Shown in pieces: positions 22,814-35,086 of a stretch of 64,000 nucleotides of DNA. The stretch spans positions 545,865 to 609,864 of the forward strand of contig CAJJDO010000010.1 in assembly GCA_905183005.1 (NCBI GenBank). The letters are read 5' to 3'. A model generated the notes under the pieces. That model was not told the DNA's origin and made no database searches. It worked only from the letters and a program-made list of their open reading frames with translations. How positions within the stretch are numbered: position 1 is the first letter of the stretch; the number at the start of each line of letters is the position of its first letter. The stretch comes from Paramecium pentaurelia (Eukaryota > Ciliophora > Oligohymenophorea > Peniculida > Parameciidae). A program made the translations under genes and the position numbers.

Positions 22814-25800
22814 ATGAGTATGCAAATAGATTCAAGAATTTTTGAAGTTGAGAATTAGAACTGTTTGAAATAACTTATTTCATTTCTCAGCTTAGATATT
22901 TAATTTAATGGGTAAAGATATACTTTTAAAGATGATAATTAATTCTCAAGGTTTTTAAAATTTAGATCTACAATTGATGCATTAAAAAATTTATTTCCTA
23001 ATTTTGAAATGAAGGTAAAGCCTAAATTAAGCTCTAATAATTAAACAGCATCCTTTAATAAAGAAAAAGATGAACTTCTACAAAAGAATTCATCAACTTA
23101 AATGAATTCAGATTTAAGCATAACCAATCCTAAAGTTGAATAAACCCTTTAAAAATTTTATGAAACACCAACTAATTAAGGAGATGATTATTCTTAAGAG
23201 GAATAAATTCAATAGAAAATTTAATAATAAGGTAATATCAATTTATCAAATTTAAAAGATCTTTAAGTACCATAACAAGAAATTGACAACCATAATTAGA
23301 AATAGGAATCATCTATAATTTCTGAATTAGAAGGTTCTCAAAATCACTCAACTCATGATTTTTTAATTGAGAGTGAAAAAATAAGTCAAATATTGGATTA
23401 AAGCTTAAATATTTTTGATGACAAAATAAAATTAAAGTATAATGATTAAAACTTTATAATTTAATTAAAAAATAATTAAATTTTATAGATAATAGAATAA
23501 ATATATTTGGAAAAATGGAATCTACTAATAAAATAATTAAATCTTAATAAACAATCAATGAATTGTTATAGATTATAATAACCTACTGATTATTTTTATA
23601 TAAATCAAGAAATTCAGAATTTTATTGATAGTATTTAATTAGTCGAAGTTCAATTTTGCTTTTATTCTTGTTATACAATGAAAGAATAATAATCTATGAT
23701 GAATAAATTTTTATAGTCTCATTAAATTTAAGTAGCATAAGTAGGTGATGACTTTTATCTAGTTTCAAGACAGTAGTCATTGTAATTCCTTGAAGAAATA
23801 TAATCATAAATATATCAAAATTATAGAGGTTATATGTTTAATTTTACAAGTGCAAAACCATATTCAAATACTATATCTAATAATCCAATTTTAGAAAAAT
23901 CAAGATATCTTTTTTATAAGAAATACTTAACTCTTGATGTATAACTATATAGTTTTAATTAATATTTTAATGAGAATCTTTTTTTTATCGAAATGAATTT
24001 TGTAAACATTAAAGAAAATAGAGAATTAGTTGAAAAGTATATTAAAGATTATGTTGGAGATTTTATAAAAAATCTATTTTTGTTATAATTTTCTATTTAA
24101 ACTTCTTAGGATATATTAATAAAAATACAAAAAACTTTTGAAAATTGTATGAATTAATTACAATTAAAAATTTTATTTTATAAAAATAATGATGATTTCA
24201 TATTATTTGGTATTAATGAAGATATTCAGAAATTGTTATCTCTGTTACAAACACAGGAATTAAAATTTCCAATTAAAAAATTTGAAGTTGAATTTGATAA
24301 ATAAAACTTTTTATTCAAATTAAAGGGAGCTTAATAAAAAATTGATTTTAAGTCATTTTTAGATTTGCTTAAAGAATTTGGTTTAGAGTAAAAGGAAAAT
24401 AAAAAGCTTAGATTTTCTACTTAATCAAATAAGAATTAAAATTTGATTACTCTTGTTAATTCATGTAAGTAATTATGATAATTTTAGTAAAAATTTTAAA
24501 TTGTTTATGTAATATTAGAGAATAAAACAATAATAGAATTGCATTATAGATTTTGCATAAGAAATTTAGAACTGCAATAGATTAAAAGGATCTAAAGAAA
24601 GAAATAGCATTTTTACATTAGATCAATCCTAATAATAATGAATAAGTATAACAATAATAATAAGTAATTACTCTTAATATAAGATCTGAAATATTGTAAT
24701 TTCCAATAAGTCAAACAATTACTTTGAATGTAAAATTATATATAATTTATTCAGCCTGAGTTTTTAGATGAAATCATTTAAGAAAATCTTTATTAAGAAT
24801 TTTTAGATTAATTGGTTAAGAATGATTCGACAATATAATTCTAAAAAATATTATAAGGCAAATATTAACTTTAATGTATGAATAATTAGGTTGTTACTTA
24901 ATTTAAGCAATATTTTGATAAATTTTAACATGTTAAATTAAATTTGGATAAATCTTCTTTATCTTGCTTTGAACTTAGTCATTATTTGAAAAAAGAATTA
25001 AAGAAAAGATCTATTTTTTGGAAAATCATGGAATAAGGATAATTGTATTTGATAACAAGAAATAATGAATCTCTCAAGTATGCTTAAGAATTCAAATAAT
25101 ATAAAGGAAAAATAATTTAGATGCTTAGTTTGAATGCAACAAATTTGAATGAAAACATTGAATATCATTAGTTAGTTTTAGCCAGAACAAACTATTTTAA
25201 ATATAAAATTTAGGAGTTTTTAAAATAAAATTTAATTTAAATAAAAGAAATTGAGTTTAGAGAGGAGTAGGAAATAAGTTCCTTTTGTATTATACATACA
25301 AATCTTGTTAATTAGGAATAGTCATTTGATAAATGTATTGAATAAATTTAGAGTTTGATAAGATCAAAGATATTTTTAGAATTAAAAACTAAATCAGAAA
25401 TTGGAAAAAAAATCCTTGAAAAAATAATAGATATATCTGATTTATATGTCTCATAAAAATAATAATATTCAGATTATTACATAACAATGTTAGGAAATAT
25501 TAAAAATTTTTAGAAAATAGAAGAATTATTTCAAAATATAGATTTATCAAATGAATAATTCATTAATATATCAATAAGTTTTTATATTGAGGAATTTATA
25601 CCATATAGGAATATTATTCAAAAAACATAAACTAGAAATAAATTTAAAAAATTTTTAGAAAGTAAAGGATTTACTGTTGATGCTACCAAAATTAAGTGGA
25701 TTATTGAAACAAAACTATAGTAATCAAAATGTAATTTAATATATAATTCTTTAGTTATGATTTTTTCATATTTGATTGAATGGATTAATCAAGACACAAT

Positions 25801-26515
25801 ATAAAATATAAGAAATAGTAATATATTAAATATAGAAATGATGGGATAATCAGCAATAAATATAAATGATTAACAAAATTCTTATTAAGATATTGAAATT
25901 AGTCTTCTTACTTTTCTAGATAATAAACACAATAATAAAGATGATAATAGAAATAAATAGATAATATAATAAATTGGAAATATAGAAAATTCAGGTTTTT
26001 TAGAGAACTCATATAATATTTAAGATTAATTTGATAGAATGTCTAGAAGTGAAATCAGTGATCAAGATTCCAATGCAAATGTATTCAACATAGGAAATCA
26101 AATTTATGATGTGTTAGCAGAATTTACAAAATCTATACAAAAATATTAGCTCCCTCCAGCTTCTGAATTAGCACAAATTTTGAAAGAATAATACCCAAAC
26201 CAAAATGTTTTAGTTTATTAGCCTTATGTAGACTAAAATTACAAATAATAATTTTATAGATAAGCAAATTAAATTATTGACCTTTATGTTATATAAAAAC
26301 CAGATAAGGTTTATAAAGAAATTTTCTCAAAGAATATGCTGTTTATACTTAAAGCAAAGTGTGCATTAGAAAAATTTATGTCGCATTAAAATTTAATTCT
26401 AATAGTTTTCTAAGCAAATCGGAATTGTAAATATAGTTAACATAGTGATAAAGAGAAGATTTCCTTATTAGAAGATAATTAAGTTCTACCATATCTTTTT
26501 TTAAAAAGAAAATGA
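22814..26515 (+). CDS. Large orphan protein, 1233 residues
   Basis: One continuous frame of 1234 codons from the ATG at 22814 to TGA at 26513-26515, with no intron needed. Only TGA is avoided over 3.7 kb, which is strong evidence that it is a gene. Composition is rich in Q, N, K, I and L. Residues 90-250 look disordered (NQKQESSIISELEGSQ). The remainder alternates long helical stretches with Asn/Gln-rich insertions. The C-terminal region has the segment KSIQKYQLPPASELAQILK. I find no catalytic motif, transmembrane helix or known domain. It starts 32 bp after the WDR24 stop on the same strand. Confidence 0.8.
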
Positions 26516-26584
26516 TTATTGAATTTAATTGTAATTTATTATTTTAAAAAGATTATATTATCAATTTTTAATCTAATCTTGAAT

Positions 26585-27364
26585 TCAAGAAATTGATGAT
26601 TTTTATTGGCATTTTTGGTATTTAGATTTCCAATATTGAATTTCTTATATTAATACTTCCTTTTCAAAGTCTACCTATTTCAATTTTGATTGATAATTTT
26701 TAAGTATATATGACATTCTTTCAATTATTTATTGTAAATTATCTTCAATAGTATTTTATTGATTTTATTGAATTTGAGTAGATGATGAATTAGGATTAAG
26801 ATGGGAACAAAGTTAACCAGATGAATTATTAGATAATGATCCTTTAATTTTTTGTCTTAATTTTAATTCTGTATAAAAACATTCTGGAAACTATTATTTT
26901 TAAACATTATTAATATAATTGGAATTTTGGGATGTTTACTTTCGATGTATATTAGAACTATCCTTTTAATGTAATTTTTCAAATAATGCTATTAATGAAC
27001 TTCTATCAGTTTTATGATTTCTAGATTGAGTAGAATTAGGTTTTACAATTCCAACTTTTTTAGATGGATTAACTGAAGGATTCTAGTTTTCAAAATTTTA
27101 ATTCTCTAAAAAAGAAGTGTATTTTTCAAATTAGTTTAATGATTACTATGACTATACATTTCTTACTAAATTTCCTTAAGGATTTTAAGCAATGGAAGTA
27201 TGACAATCTAGTGTGTGATTTTATTTTTGTATAAGTTATTTTGATTTTTATTGTGTTGATGTGGAAACAAAATAATTCTGTTTAAGGGAATTAGTAGGGG
27301 ATATAGAGAATGCTTTACTTGAATTATAGTTTTATCCCAACATATTAAATAATTTTTTCTTCAT
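26585..27364 (-). CDS. Ser/Asn/Gln-rich protein with C-terminal coiled coil
   Basis: Single exon, 259 residues, ATG at 27362-27364, TGA at 26585-26587. The first 190 residues are low complexity and polar (SKAFSISPTNSLKQNYF; VGIVKPNSTQSRNHKTDRSS). The last 60 form a helix or coiled coil (IEDNLQQIIERMSYILKNYQ and onward). No family is recognised; it resembles disordered cytoskeletal or ciliary accessory proteins. It converges with the large orphan gene, with 69 bp between stops. Confidence 0.65.
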
Positions 27365-27823
27365 AGTATTGCAATCTTATACATTCTAAATAAATAAGAA
27401 TTTACTTCCTTTTTTCTAGTTTCTGCTCCTTTTGAAGAATGAGGTTGACTATATATTTAATTAATATTAGTTAAGGAGTCTTTCATAGCTAGTTTTTATC
27501 GAATATTTTATGAGGTAGTTGCTTTTATCTATTTATGCTACATTAATTATATTATAAAGATAAATATTTATATATGTTTAGAGACTAAAATATAATTGAT
27601 TTTAGATATCTTGTATTACTACTCACATGCACTACTGATCTTTTATTTCTTATGATTGAGACTTTTAAAGAAGAAATCAATACAAAATAAACAATGTGGA
27701 TTAATTTTTCAATGTATATAATACTTTTAAGTATATGATTGTACTTATATATTATTAGCTTTGTATGTTTGTGTATATTTTTAATTTAGAACAAGAAAGA
27801 GAAACTAAACCTTCTTATTTGAT

Positions 27824-30215
27824 ATGCTGTTCTTTTTCTATTTCATTTCAAAATGCTTATATTAAGCAATATATGTACAACCCTCTAATTATTTTGGGAT
27901 TATTTATTTACTCATATTTTTTCATCTATTTTAAGGAACATTTAAACAATAGCATTTTAAAATAATACTTCCAATTATTTTATTCTCATATATAGTTTAT
28001 TAAATTACAGATTAAGCTAATTAAAATTCGACATCAATCTCTTTCGTATTTTAGATCTTATTTATGATAATTGCTTTGTTCAATGAAATTTAAATCTAAG
28101 CATTTAATATTTAAGCATAAACTCATTCAATTAATTATTAAGAAGAAATAGAATGTTAATTAGATTACTTGAATGGAATGGTTAATTATTTAAATATAGG
28201 AATTTTAGTATATGATCAAAATTACAAATTAATTTATAAGACTTAGCATATGGATAAAATTGAATCATTTTTAGAAACTTAAAATTAAACTGAAAATGTT
28301 ACATATAATCCCAATAGATCTGAATCCTAAAATATTGTCAATCTCAAATTATTAACTCAAAAATAAACTGATAATATATCCTTTTTAGAAGATATTAAAG
28401 TCAGTGGTTATAGTTAAAATGAAAACATGACTAAAAAAACACTTTCTTTAAGATAAATAATTGAAAATGCTTAAAATATTGATTTTGAATGCAATTATTA
28501 TAAATTTAAAATTTTAGGACCTAATTAAGAAAAACTTAGATATTATTTAAAATTCTCATAAACAATTCAAAAAAATTAAACATTATATATATTTTCTTTT
28601 TAAGTATATTCATTTTTAATATATATTTTAGTTAATTAATGAAAATTATGGTGATTTTAAAAAAGATTAAAAGTTTAGGAATAATCTTATAAGTTCATTT
28701 AGTCATAAATTGAAAACTCCTTTACATGCTGTCATCACTTATTTAGAAATCTGTTTAAATGATTAAAACTTAACCAAGTAATTTATAGATACTTTTATTA
28801 AACCTTGTTATTGGAATTCAAAGATATTGCTTTATACTATCTAAGATATTTTAGATTATGTTTCTTATTATTCATATTAGAGGCAAAATTTGAATGTAAA
28901 GACCATAAATATAATGAAATTAATATCAGAAATTAAAGACTTAATTATTACTTAATGTAGTTAGAAGAGTATATAATTTAGGATCAATTATAATAATGAA
29001 GATTTCGATAAGATTTTGGAATCCAAACAAGATATGTAATGTTTAAAATGATTATTACAGATTTTGCTTTGTTTAGTCAGACCTCAATAAGTTGATGAGA
29101 ATCTTAGTGAATCTATTAAATAATGCTTATAGATTTACGCCATAAGGAGGATTTATAGAACTAGATGTAGAGGAGGTAAAACATGGAAATTCTAGATTAA
29201 TTTAATTTATTATCTCTGATAGTGGTGTTGGTTTAAGTTAATAAGCTCAAGATGAAATTGCTAAATAGATGTAAATGCATTAACAATAACAATAATTGAG
29301 ATCAAGAAAAGTATATTATGAAATAAAATATATTAGCAAAGTCAATTATAAACTTAATCAGTGGATAAAGGAAAATGTTAATAAAATTAAAATTAAAAAA
29401 ATGAAGTATTAGGAATAAGTTTGAAAATTACTACTAAATTAATATACTAATTAAATGGATAATGTCCATTCAAAATAGAGAGCTTACCTGGATAAGGTTC
29501 TAAGTTTTCATTCACTATAGGAGATTTAGATTTACCAAGTGGTTTACATCCTTAATCTACAAGAAGAATAAGAAATATATCAATGAGATCTAATAATATG
29601 ATAGTAGATTTTCTCACTTTATAATCAGAAGCTAATTGTGTAGTTGAAGATGAAAAAATAGTTGTTGGTCAAATTAAAAAATTAGATCATGTTAAACCAA
29701 GCATGTTAAAAAGTCTAAACAATAATTATTTTCGTTAAAATACTCGAGTTACTTAAAGAAATACTAAATTAATTCAAGGACAATCATAATTTCGATAGAC
29801 ATAGAAAAGGAGTAAATAAAATTTAGTAGAAGAATCTGGAGCAATTGTTGTTGTTGATGATGAACCTTTTAATCATATTTCTTTAGAGATGGTTCTAAAA
29901 AGTTTAGGATATCATAGAATTATTCATTGTTATAATGGCTAAGAGATTGTAGATTTTGTAAAGAGATAAAAAAATATCAAAATAAGAACAATTTTAATGG
30001 ATGTTGATATGCCTGTTATGGATGGCATAACAGCAACTTCAATTCTTTCTAATTTAATTGATTAAGAAAAAATAAATCCATTTTAAATTATTGCATGTAC
30101 TGCACATGAAGATGAAGAAACTAAATAATTATGTTATGAAGCTGGAGTCGAATAAATTGTTGTTAAACCAGTGTTCTCTTCAATTCTTAAAGATGCACTA
30201 TAAATCTAACATTGA
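27824..30215 (+). CDS. Membrane hybrid histidine kinase with receiver domain
   Basis: Starts at the ATG at 27824. The N-terminal 120 residues contain three or more hydrophobic helices (FGIIYLLIFFHLF, IILPIILFSYIVY, SISFVFQILFMIIALF) with no obvious extracellular sensor. A linker follows, then the dimerisation/phosphoacceptor segment SSFSHKLKTPLHAVITYLE with the catalytic His. The ATPase has N box LVNLLNNAYRFTPQG, G1 box ISDSGVGL and G2 box GQGSKFSFTIG. The C-terminal receiver shows VVVDDEPFN, phosphoacceptor LMDVDMPVMDG, the CTAH conserved Thr and the VVKP lysine. It is a complete His-Asp hybrid kinase, about 760 residues, with several introns. It should pass phosphate to a separate HPt protein not seen here. 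Confidence 0.9.
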
Positions 30216-30301
30216 ATTCTGAGAATAAATTTTTGTATTATCAAAAAGTTAGATATTTCTTTAAAATTAATTATATCTTAGATTACGATTTTTATATTAA
30301 T

Positions 30302-30814
30302 ATGGAGAATCTTTAAAATACATAAAACACTCCAATTGCAACATATTAATTATTTCTTAAGCGATCATTAACAAGATAAATAAACAATTAAAAAGTGCTA
30401 CCTGTTTTTGGATATAAAATTAACTTATAATCAACTCGATTACAACATCAACCTATCAATTTACAACTATCCCCAAATCACAATTAAACTACAAAATCTC
30501 ATTTTATTAATCCTGAATTAATCAATGCCAAAAACCTTCCAAATAAAGATTCTTCTTATCAATATTATATTAATGAAATCACAAAAAAGAAAAGCCCAAA
30601 AAAATTTAATTTTGAAAATTCCTGTACCAATTCTAATCTATTGAAAACACAATCAAAACCTTATAAAGCAAATTAAAATGTTGTACTTCCTTAATTATAC
30701 ACTCCTATTAAAATTAAGAAATAATTTCCTTCTAAAATTAATATTACAGAACCATCAATTTTCGAAGAACTACAACCTTGGGAATAAAGCTAAACTTCTA
30801 TTCCATATTTTTGA
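30302..30814 (+). CDS. Small basic unrecognised protein
   Basis: Single exon of 170 residues, ATG at 30302, TGA at 30812-30814, starting 86 bp after the histidine kinase stop. It is rich in K, Q, N, P and S with no hydrophobic core (KRSLTRQINNQKVLPVFGYK; ITKKKSPKKFNFENS). Probably disordered. The base composition is noticeably less AT-rich and more C-rich than the flanking spacers, as in the other coding regions. No homologue is recognised. Confidence 0.6.
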
Positions 30815-31877
30815 TTGTATAAAATCAATAACCTGATTAATATTTTATAATAATCATTTTAATCAAAATAGATTATACTCTACAACAAAATATGAAACAA
30901 ATTCTATATCTATAATATTTTTTAAAATTATATTCAATTTATTATAAATCCATAAAAAAACAACAGCTTTTTTGACTATCTTTTAATTTAGTCATTGTAA
31001 ATTGTAAGTTATGAAAGTAAATGAATTTATTATTTTTTAAAGAGTTTCAATTACTATTATATAATTTAGTTAACTATAAGATTTTTTATAGATTATCTAA
31101 TATTTTTAAATCATCTTTTACATAATTAAATATTATTATAAATTAAACCTAGTATAACAAATGATTTTTATTTATAAATAAACATCTGATAAATTGCATT
31201 TAGATTAAACTGATAATTTATGTCAGATTTATCTTAGATTTTACATATTTGTCAAAGAATATCTTCAAAAACTTAAATAATCTTTTTCATTTTAATAGTC
31301 CTTGATAAAAAAATTTTAATTATATCTTGTCTTCATATATCATTTAATATATTACATTTAGCTTCTTCTAATTTGCTTTAAGAAGATCATATTTATCAAA
31401 GTTCAATTTACGACTTGAGATATACAAAAATATTATTCTTTTTTAAAAGATGAATATTTTTCATCATTTCTACGATTTATAAAAAAACTTTTGTTTTATT
31501 ACTTTTTTACAGCAAAACCACTTTCTTTACTCACTTTTAACATTAATATTCTACTATTTATATTTCTAATAATACTATTAATTTTATTAGTTTAGTTATA
31601 TTATATTAAGATACTTGAATATGTAGTTTCAAGATTTCATTTAATAAAATGGAGAATTAGATTAAAATCATTATGAATTAAAAACTATAAAGATAAATTA
31701 TTGTTTATTAAATAGATTAATTTATTTAATTTAGAGGAATGATATTTGTTAATTAAAATATCAATAGATAAATTATTAGGATATTAATTTTTAATTTCCT
31801 ATAATTTATATAGTAATATTTTAAAATTAACATCCTAATCTTAATTTGGAGAAAATAAAAAAGTCTTTGAATATAAA
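30815..31877. other. Long AT-rich spacer
   Basis: Just over 1 kb without a secure gene. It is extremely A+T-rich with short T and A runs. The only coding-like piece is the minus-strand fragment at 31287-31543, listed separately. No RNA gene or repeat family was found by eye. Confidence 0.5.
31287..31543 (-). pseudogene. Possible small or broken gene
   Basis: From the ATG at 31541-31543 an ORF of 46 codons (VSKESGFAVKKQQNKSFF, RRNDEKYSSFKKEQYFCI) ends at TGA 31403-31405. Immediately overlapping, a second frame continues for about 40 codons (RKLNFDKYDLLKANQKKL, YEDKIQLKFFYQGLLK) to TGA 31287-31289. Both halves look like ciliate coding sequence, but no small intron joins them. Either a frameshift has broken the gene or it is chance. 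Confidence 0.25.
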
Positions 31878-33739
31878 ATGAAAGATTTTAAATTAATTGA
31901 ATTTATAAGTTATAATAAAATTAATATAATGAAAAATTCATAAAATGTTCATTAATTTAAAGAAGATGAGATTAAAGAATTAAAGTAGTATATCTTATAA
32001 ATGGAATAAGAACCATAAATTTATGAGAATCTGAATCAAGATTAAATATTTGGAATAGTTTTCATTATACTTACTAAATCTTCATATCATAGAACATAAT
32101 ATGAGATTGAGATTTTGAAGAAAGCTACTAAACATATAGTTTATTTTTAGAAATTACTAGAAAAAGACTAAGGAGTTTTACTTTGGGAGAGATGTTTAAG
32201 AAAAATGAGTTACAAATCTCTAAGAAAGGGTGAAACTCTATTTAGAGAAGGTGAGCTAATATTAATTATATTTAAGGTGATGTGGGAACTACATTTTATA
32301 TTATATTGTAAGGTAGAGTGTCAATTCATAAAAGAATGTTTGTTGGAGATTGCTATCAAGAAAAAGAGTTAATCCAAATGAGTGATGGTTAAGCCTTTGG
32401 TGAGCTTGCATTAGAAAATAATGAACCTAGATCTGCTTCTATTACAGCTGTAACTCCAACTCATTTAGCAGTTTTAGATGCTGAGGATTATATGGTTATC
32501 AAAAAAACTGTGGTAATTTATTTTACTAATCTAAAAGATAAATTAATAAAGACAGATGTATTTTGAAGAATTTGCAAAACTCTCTATTTTTAAAGACTGG
32601 AAATTTATGAGTGTTAAATCCTTGTTTGATGTTATGAAATTAAATAAATTTAGATTAAATCACACAGTTTATAAAGAAGGTGATCCATCTAATGAAGTTT
32701 ATTTTATATAAACAGGTGAATTTAAAGTATGTTCTTTAAAAATCTTTAGGTAATTAAATGTTTACGAATGAATAAAGAACAAAATAATAATTATTAAGAA
32801 GGTGATGATGATGTAGAATTTTTAAAACAATAATTTGCATATAATAAACCTTCATTAACAAATTAAGAAAAAATTGATAAATTATATTAGAAAAAAAAGT
32901 ATGGAAATCTTATTGCAAGTGATAAAAAGTTAATTATGACATTAAAATTTCTGGGGGCAGGAGAAATGTTTGGAGAATTAGAAATTTTAAAAGCTCCAGA
33001 TTTATTTAGATAGTTTAGTATAGTTTCAACTTTTGAAAGTAATAATGTTTATTCAGTTTCTAAGAGAGATTTCATGAGAGTCTTATATTGTGATCCTGCA
33101 TTAAATAAAAGTTTGACTGCTTTAAATGACAAAAAATTAAAATAGATTTTATAATAAATTAGAGTATATGAAAAAAATTTTATTGATCAAACAGAAAAAA
33201 TTAATTTACTTGAAAGAACTTAAAATAAAACATTCTTAAAACCAGAAAATCTACTCCAAATTTAAGAAAATTAATAAAAATTATTATTTAATAGCACTAA
33301 TTAAATTTTTAAGATTAGTAGCAGAATCAAATTAGATGATAATAGATTAAGAGAACAAACATTAACATTAGATAATCCTGCTGAATCTGAATAAGCTTAT
33401 TTAAATAAACTATTAAAATCTGCTTAATCTGCTTAACATTCAAGATAAAAAACAGAAGAATTAATCATATAATAATCATTAAAATAGAAAAATAAAAATA
33501 AGAAATAAACAAAAAAACATGCATCTACTCCTGGAATTCTAGGAACTGCTTTAGAAAATATTAGTTATCATATTAGAAGACATCCAACTTAAACTTCTTC
33601 AAATTAAAGATTTTAGACAAGTCCATCATGCAAATTAGATCTGGATAATACACAAAAATCAAAATTTTATTTTACAACATGTTTACCTCTAGTATTGTAA
33701 AATAATTATTATAGACTTAAAACTAAACAATCATAATGA
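31878..33739 (+). CDS. Tandem cyclic-nucleotide-binding domain protein
   Basis: 595 residues after three introns (26, 25 and 23 nt). A helical N-terminal 110 residues lead into cNBD 1: LRKGETLFREGDVGTTFYII, then FGELALENNEPRSASITAV, a complete phosphate-binding cassette with Glu and Arg. cNBD 2 has FRLNHTVYKEGDPSNEVYFI and, after a 60-residue acidic/Q-rich insertion, GAGEMFGELEILKAPDLFRQ, which is less canonical. The C-terminal 200 residues are polar and low complexity. It has the same architecture as the gene at 2868-4787 but little sequence similarity outside the domains. No kinase domain. Probably a cGMP/cAMP-sensing regulatory protein. Confidence 0.88.
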
Positions 33740-34253
33740 TAATTTTTTATTTAAATTTAATTTCTTATTATGAAGTACGTGTTAAATTATATTTAATTAT
33801 TAAATAATAACATTAGTATAAAATTCTTTAATACTTCACTCATAAACTTTTAATTACAGATTAATTCAAATAATAAGTTACAATTGTATATATTTAAGGT
33901 GTTTACAAAACTTTATGGTAATTATAGTAGAATTATAAAACTCATAAATACCATAATTAAATGTTTTCTCTAATCTTAAATCATGAAACTTAAATATATT
34001 TAGTTTTTGATTCATAAAATTTTTATTCATATATATGTAAACAAGCATGAAACTAAATGAAGTCTTCAAACATAAATTCTTTTACAAACAATTTAAAAAT
34101 AGTTATATATATGTATATATATACTAATTATTATTTAAAAATAAATCATTTTTATTCCACTTTTTTAAATCTTTTTGTCAATTATTTATAAAGATGTTAA
34201 GAAATTTGATGAACAGAGAAAATATGTAATTAATAAGGATAGTTTGTAATTTA
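33740..34253. other. AT-rich spacer
   Basis: About 510 bp between a plus-strand stop and a minus-strand stop. It has dense TA steps (TATATATATGTATATATATA near 34105-34125) and no coding signal I trust. A short minus-strand open frame around 33878-34069 has spacer-like composition and no ciliate-code continuation. Confidence 0.5.
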
Positions 34254-34840
34254 TCATTATATCATTTCTTGATGTTATTTTTCAAGTGTCTGAATTAGAA
34301 ATTTAACTTTGTTTTCAATTTTTTCTATATTATTCAACTGTTTAATTGGGTCTATTCTAACTTTCTTATTTAACCTCTTGAAATTCAAGTTACCTATTTG
34401 TTTATATATTGAAACACCCAAATGATCAATTACTTTTTATTTGATTTGGGCATTTACACCATTTTTAATAAAGGGGATCGTAGAAAACCCTTGAGAATTT
34501 AAAGCTATATTTCCACTGTTAATTTCTATTAAAGCGGAGACACCACAACATTGTATCTTTCTTCTTCTCTTTTTTTGAAGGGAAAAGTAGTTAGCAGTAT
34601 CACTGTAGTAATTTCTTAAAATGTGTTTTGCTGATGAATATTTAACTTTATGGATAATTGCTGCCTAAATATATAGAGATACTTTAACACCTAATATATT
34701 GGCAAATGATCTTTGACTACACTAAGTATCAAGTTGGTTTTAGTATCTGAATCAATGGGTTTTCTCTTTCTGAAGTTAGCATTTTTTAAGCCTTAAGGTA
34801 GCTCTGATTGGCAATCTTTATCGGATAAAGAAAATTGCAT
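34254..34840 (-). CDS. HTH-like orphan protein with C-terminal coiled coil
   Basis: 186 residues with one 26-nt intron (donor GTG, after ..HLPIYQ). The N-terminus is basic (KNANFRKRKPID). Residues about 40-65, SVVKDHLPIYQAAIIHKVKY followed by SSAKHILRNY, resemble a helix-turn-helix of the 'YSTAK-T-I' type common in ciliate and fungal orphan proteins. A KKRRRKIQ cluster could be a nuclear localisation signal. The C-terminal 50 residues form a coiled coil (LNNIEKIENKVKFLIQTLEK). The coding region is visibly less AT-rich than its surroundings. No transposase catalytic triad is present. A DNA-binding role is inference. Confidence 0.65.
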
Positions 34841-35086
34841 GAATAAGACAATAAGTTAAAATAAAAATTAGTGAAAAATTTAGCATCAGTCTTGTTTAAT
34901 AATTGAGAAAAATAAATTTCCTATTGTGATGTATTTTGGGAAAAATAGTTTTGAATTTTTGTAAGAAAGATCAAATAATTCTAAAACGAAATATCGACTA
35001 GAAGTATAAATGTATAAGATATAAAACCAAATAATAAATTTATCAATATATAATTCAATTTTAAATAAATATATAAAAATAAATAT

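Noticed and set aside
33878..34069. Minus-strand 63-codon frame with Phe/Tyr/Ile-rich product
   Set aside because: Composition is that of AT-rich spacer, there is no intron structure or continuation under the ciliate code, and no neighbouring exon.
34105..34130. TATATATATG/TATATATATA run as a telomere or origin element
   Set aside because: Alternating TA is common in this AT-rich DNA, and there is no telomeric C4A2/C3A3-type repeat anywhere in the window.
34254..34840. Transposase gene
   Set aside because: The HTH-like segment is suggestive, but no DDE/DDD catalytic domain, terminal inverted repeats or target-site duplications are visible.
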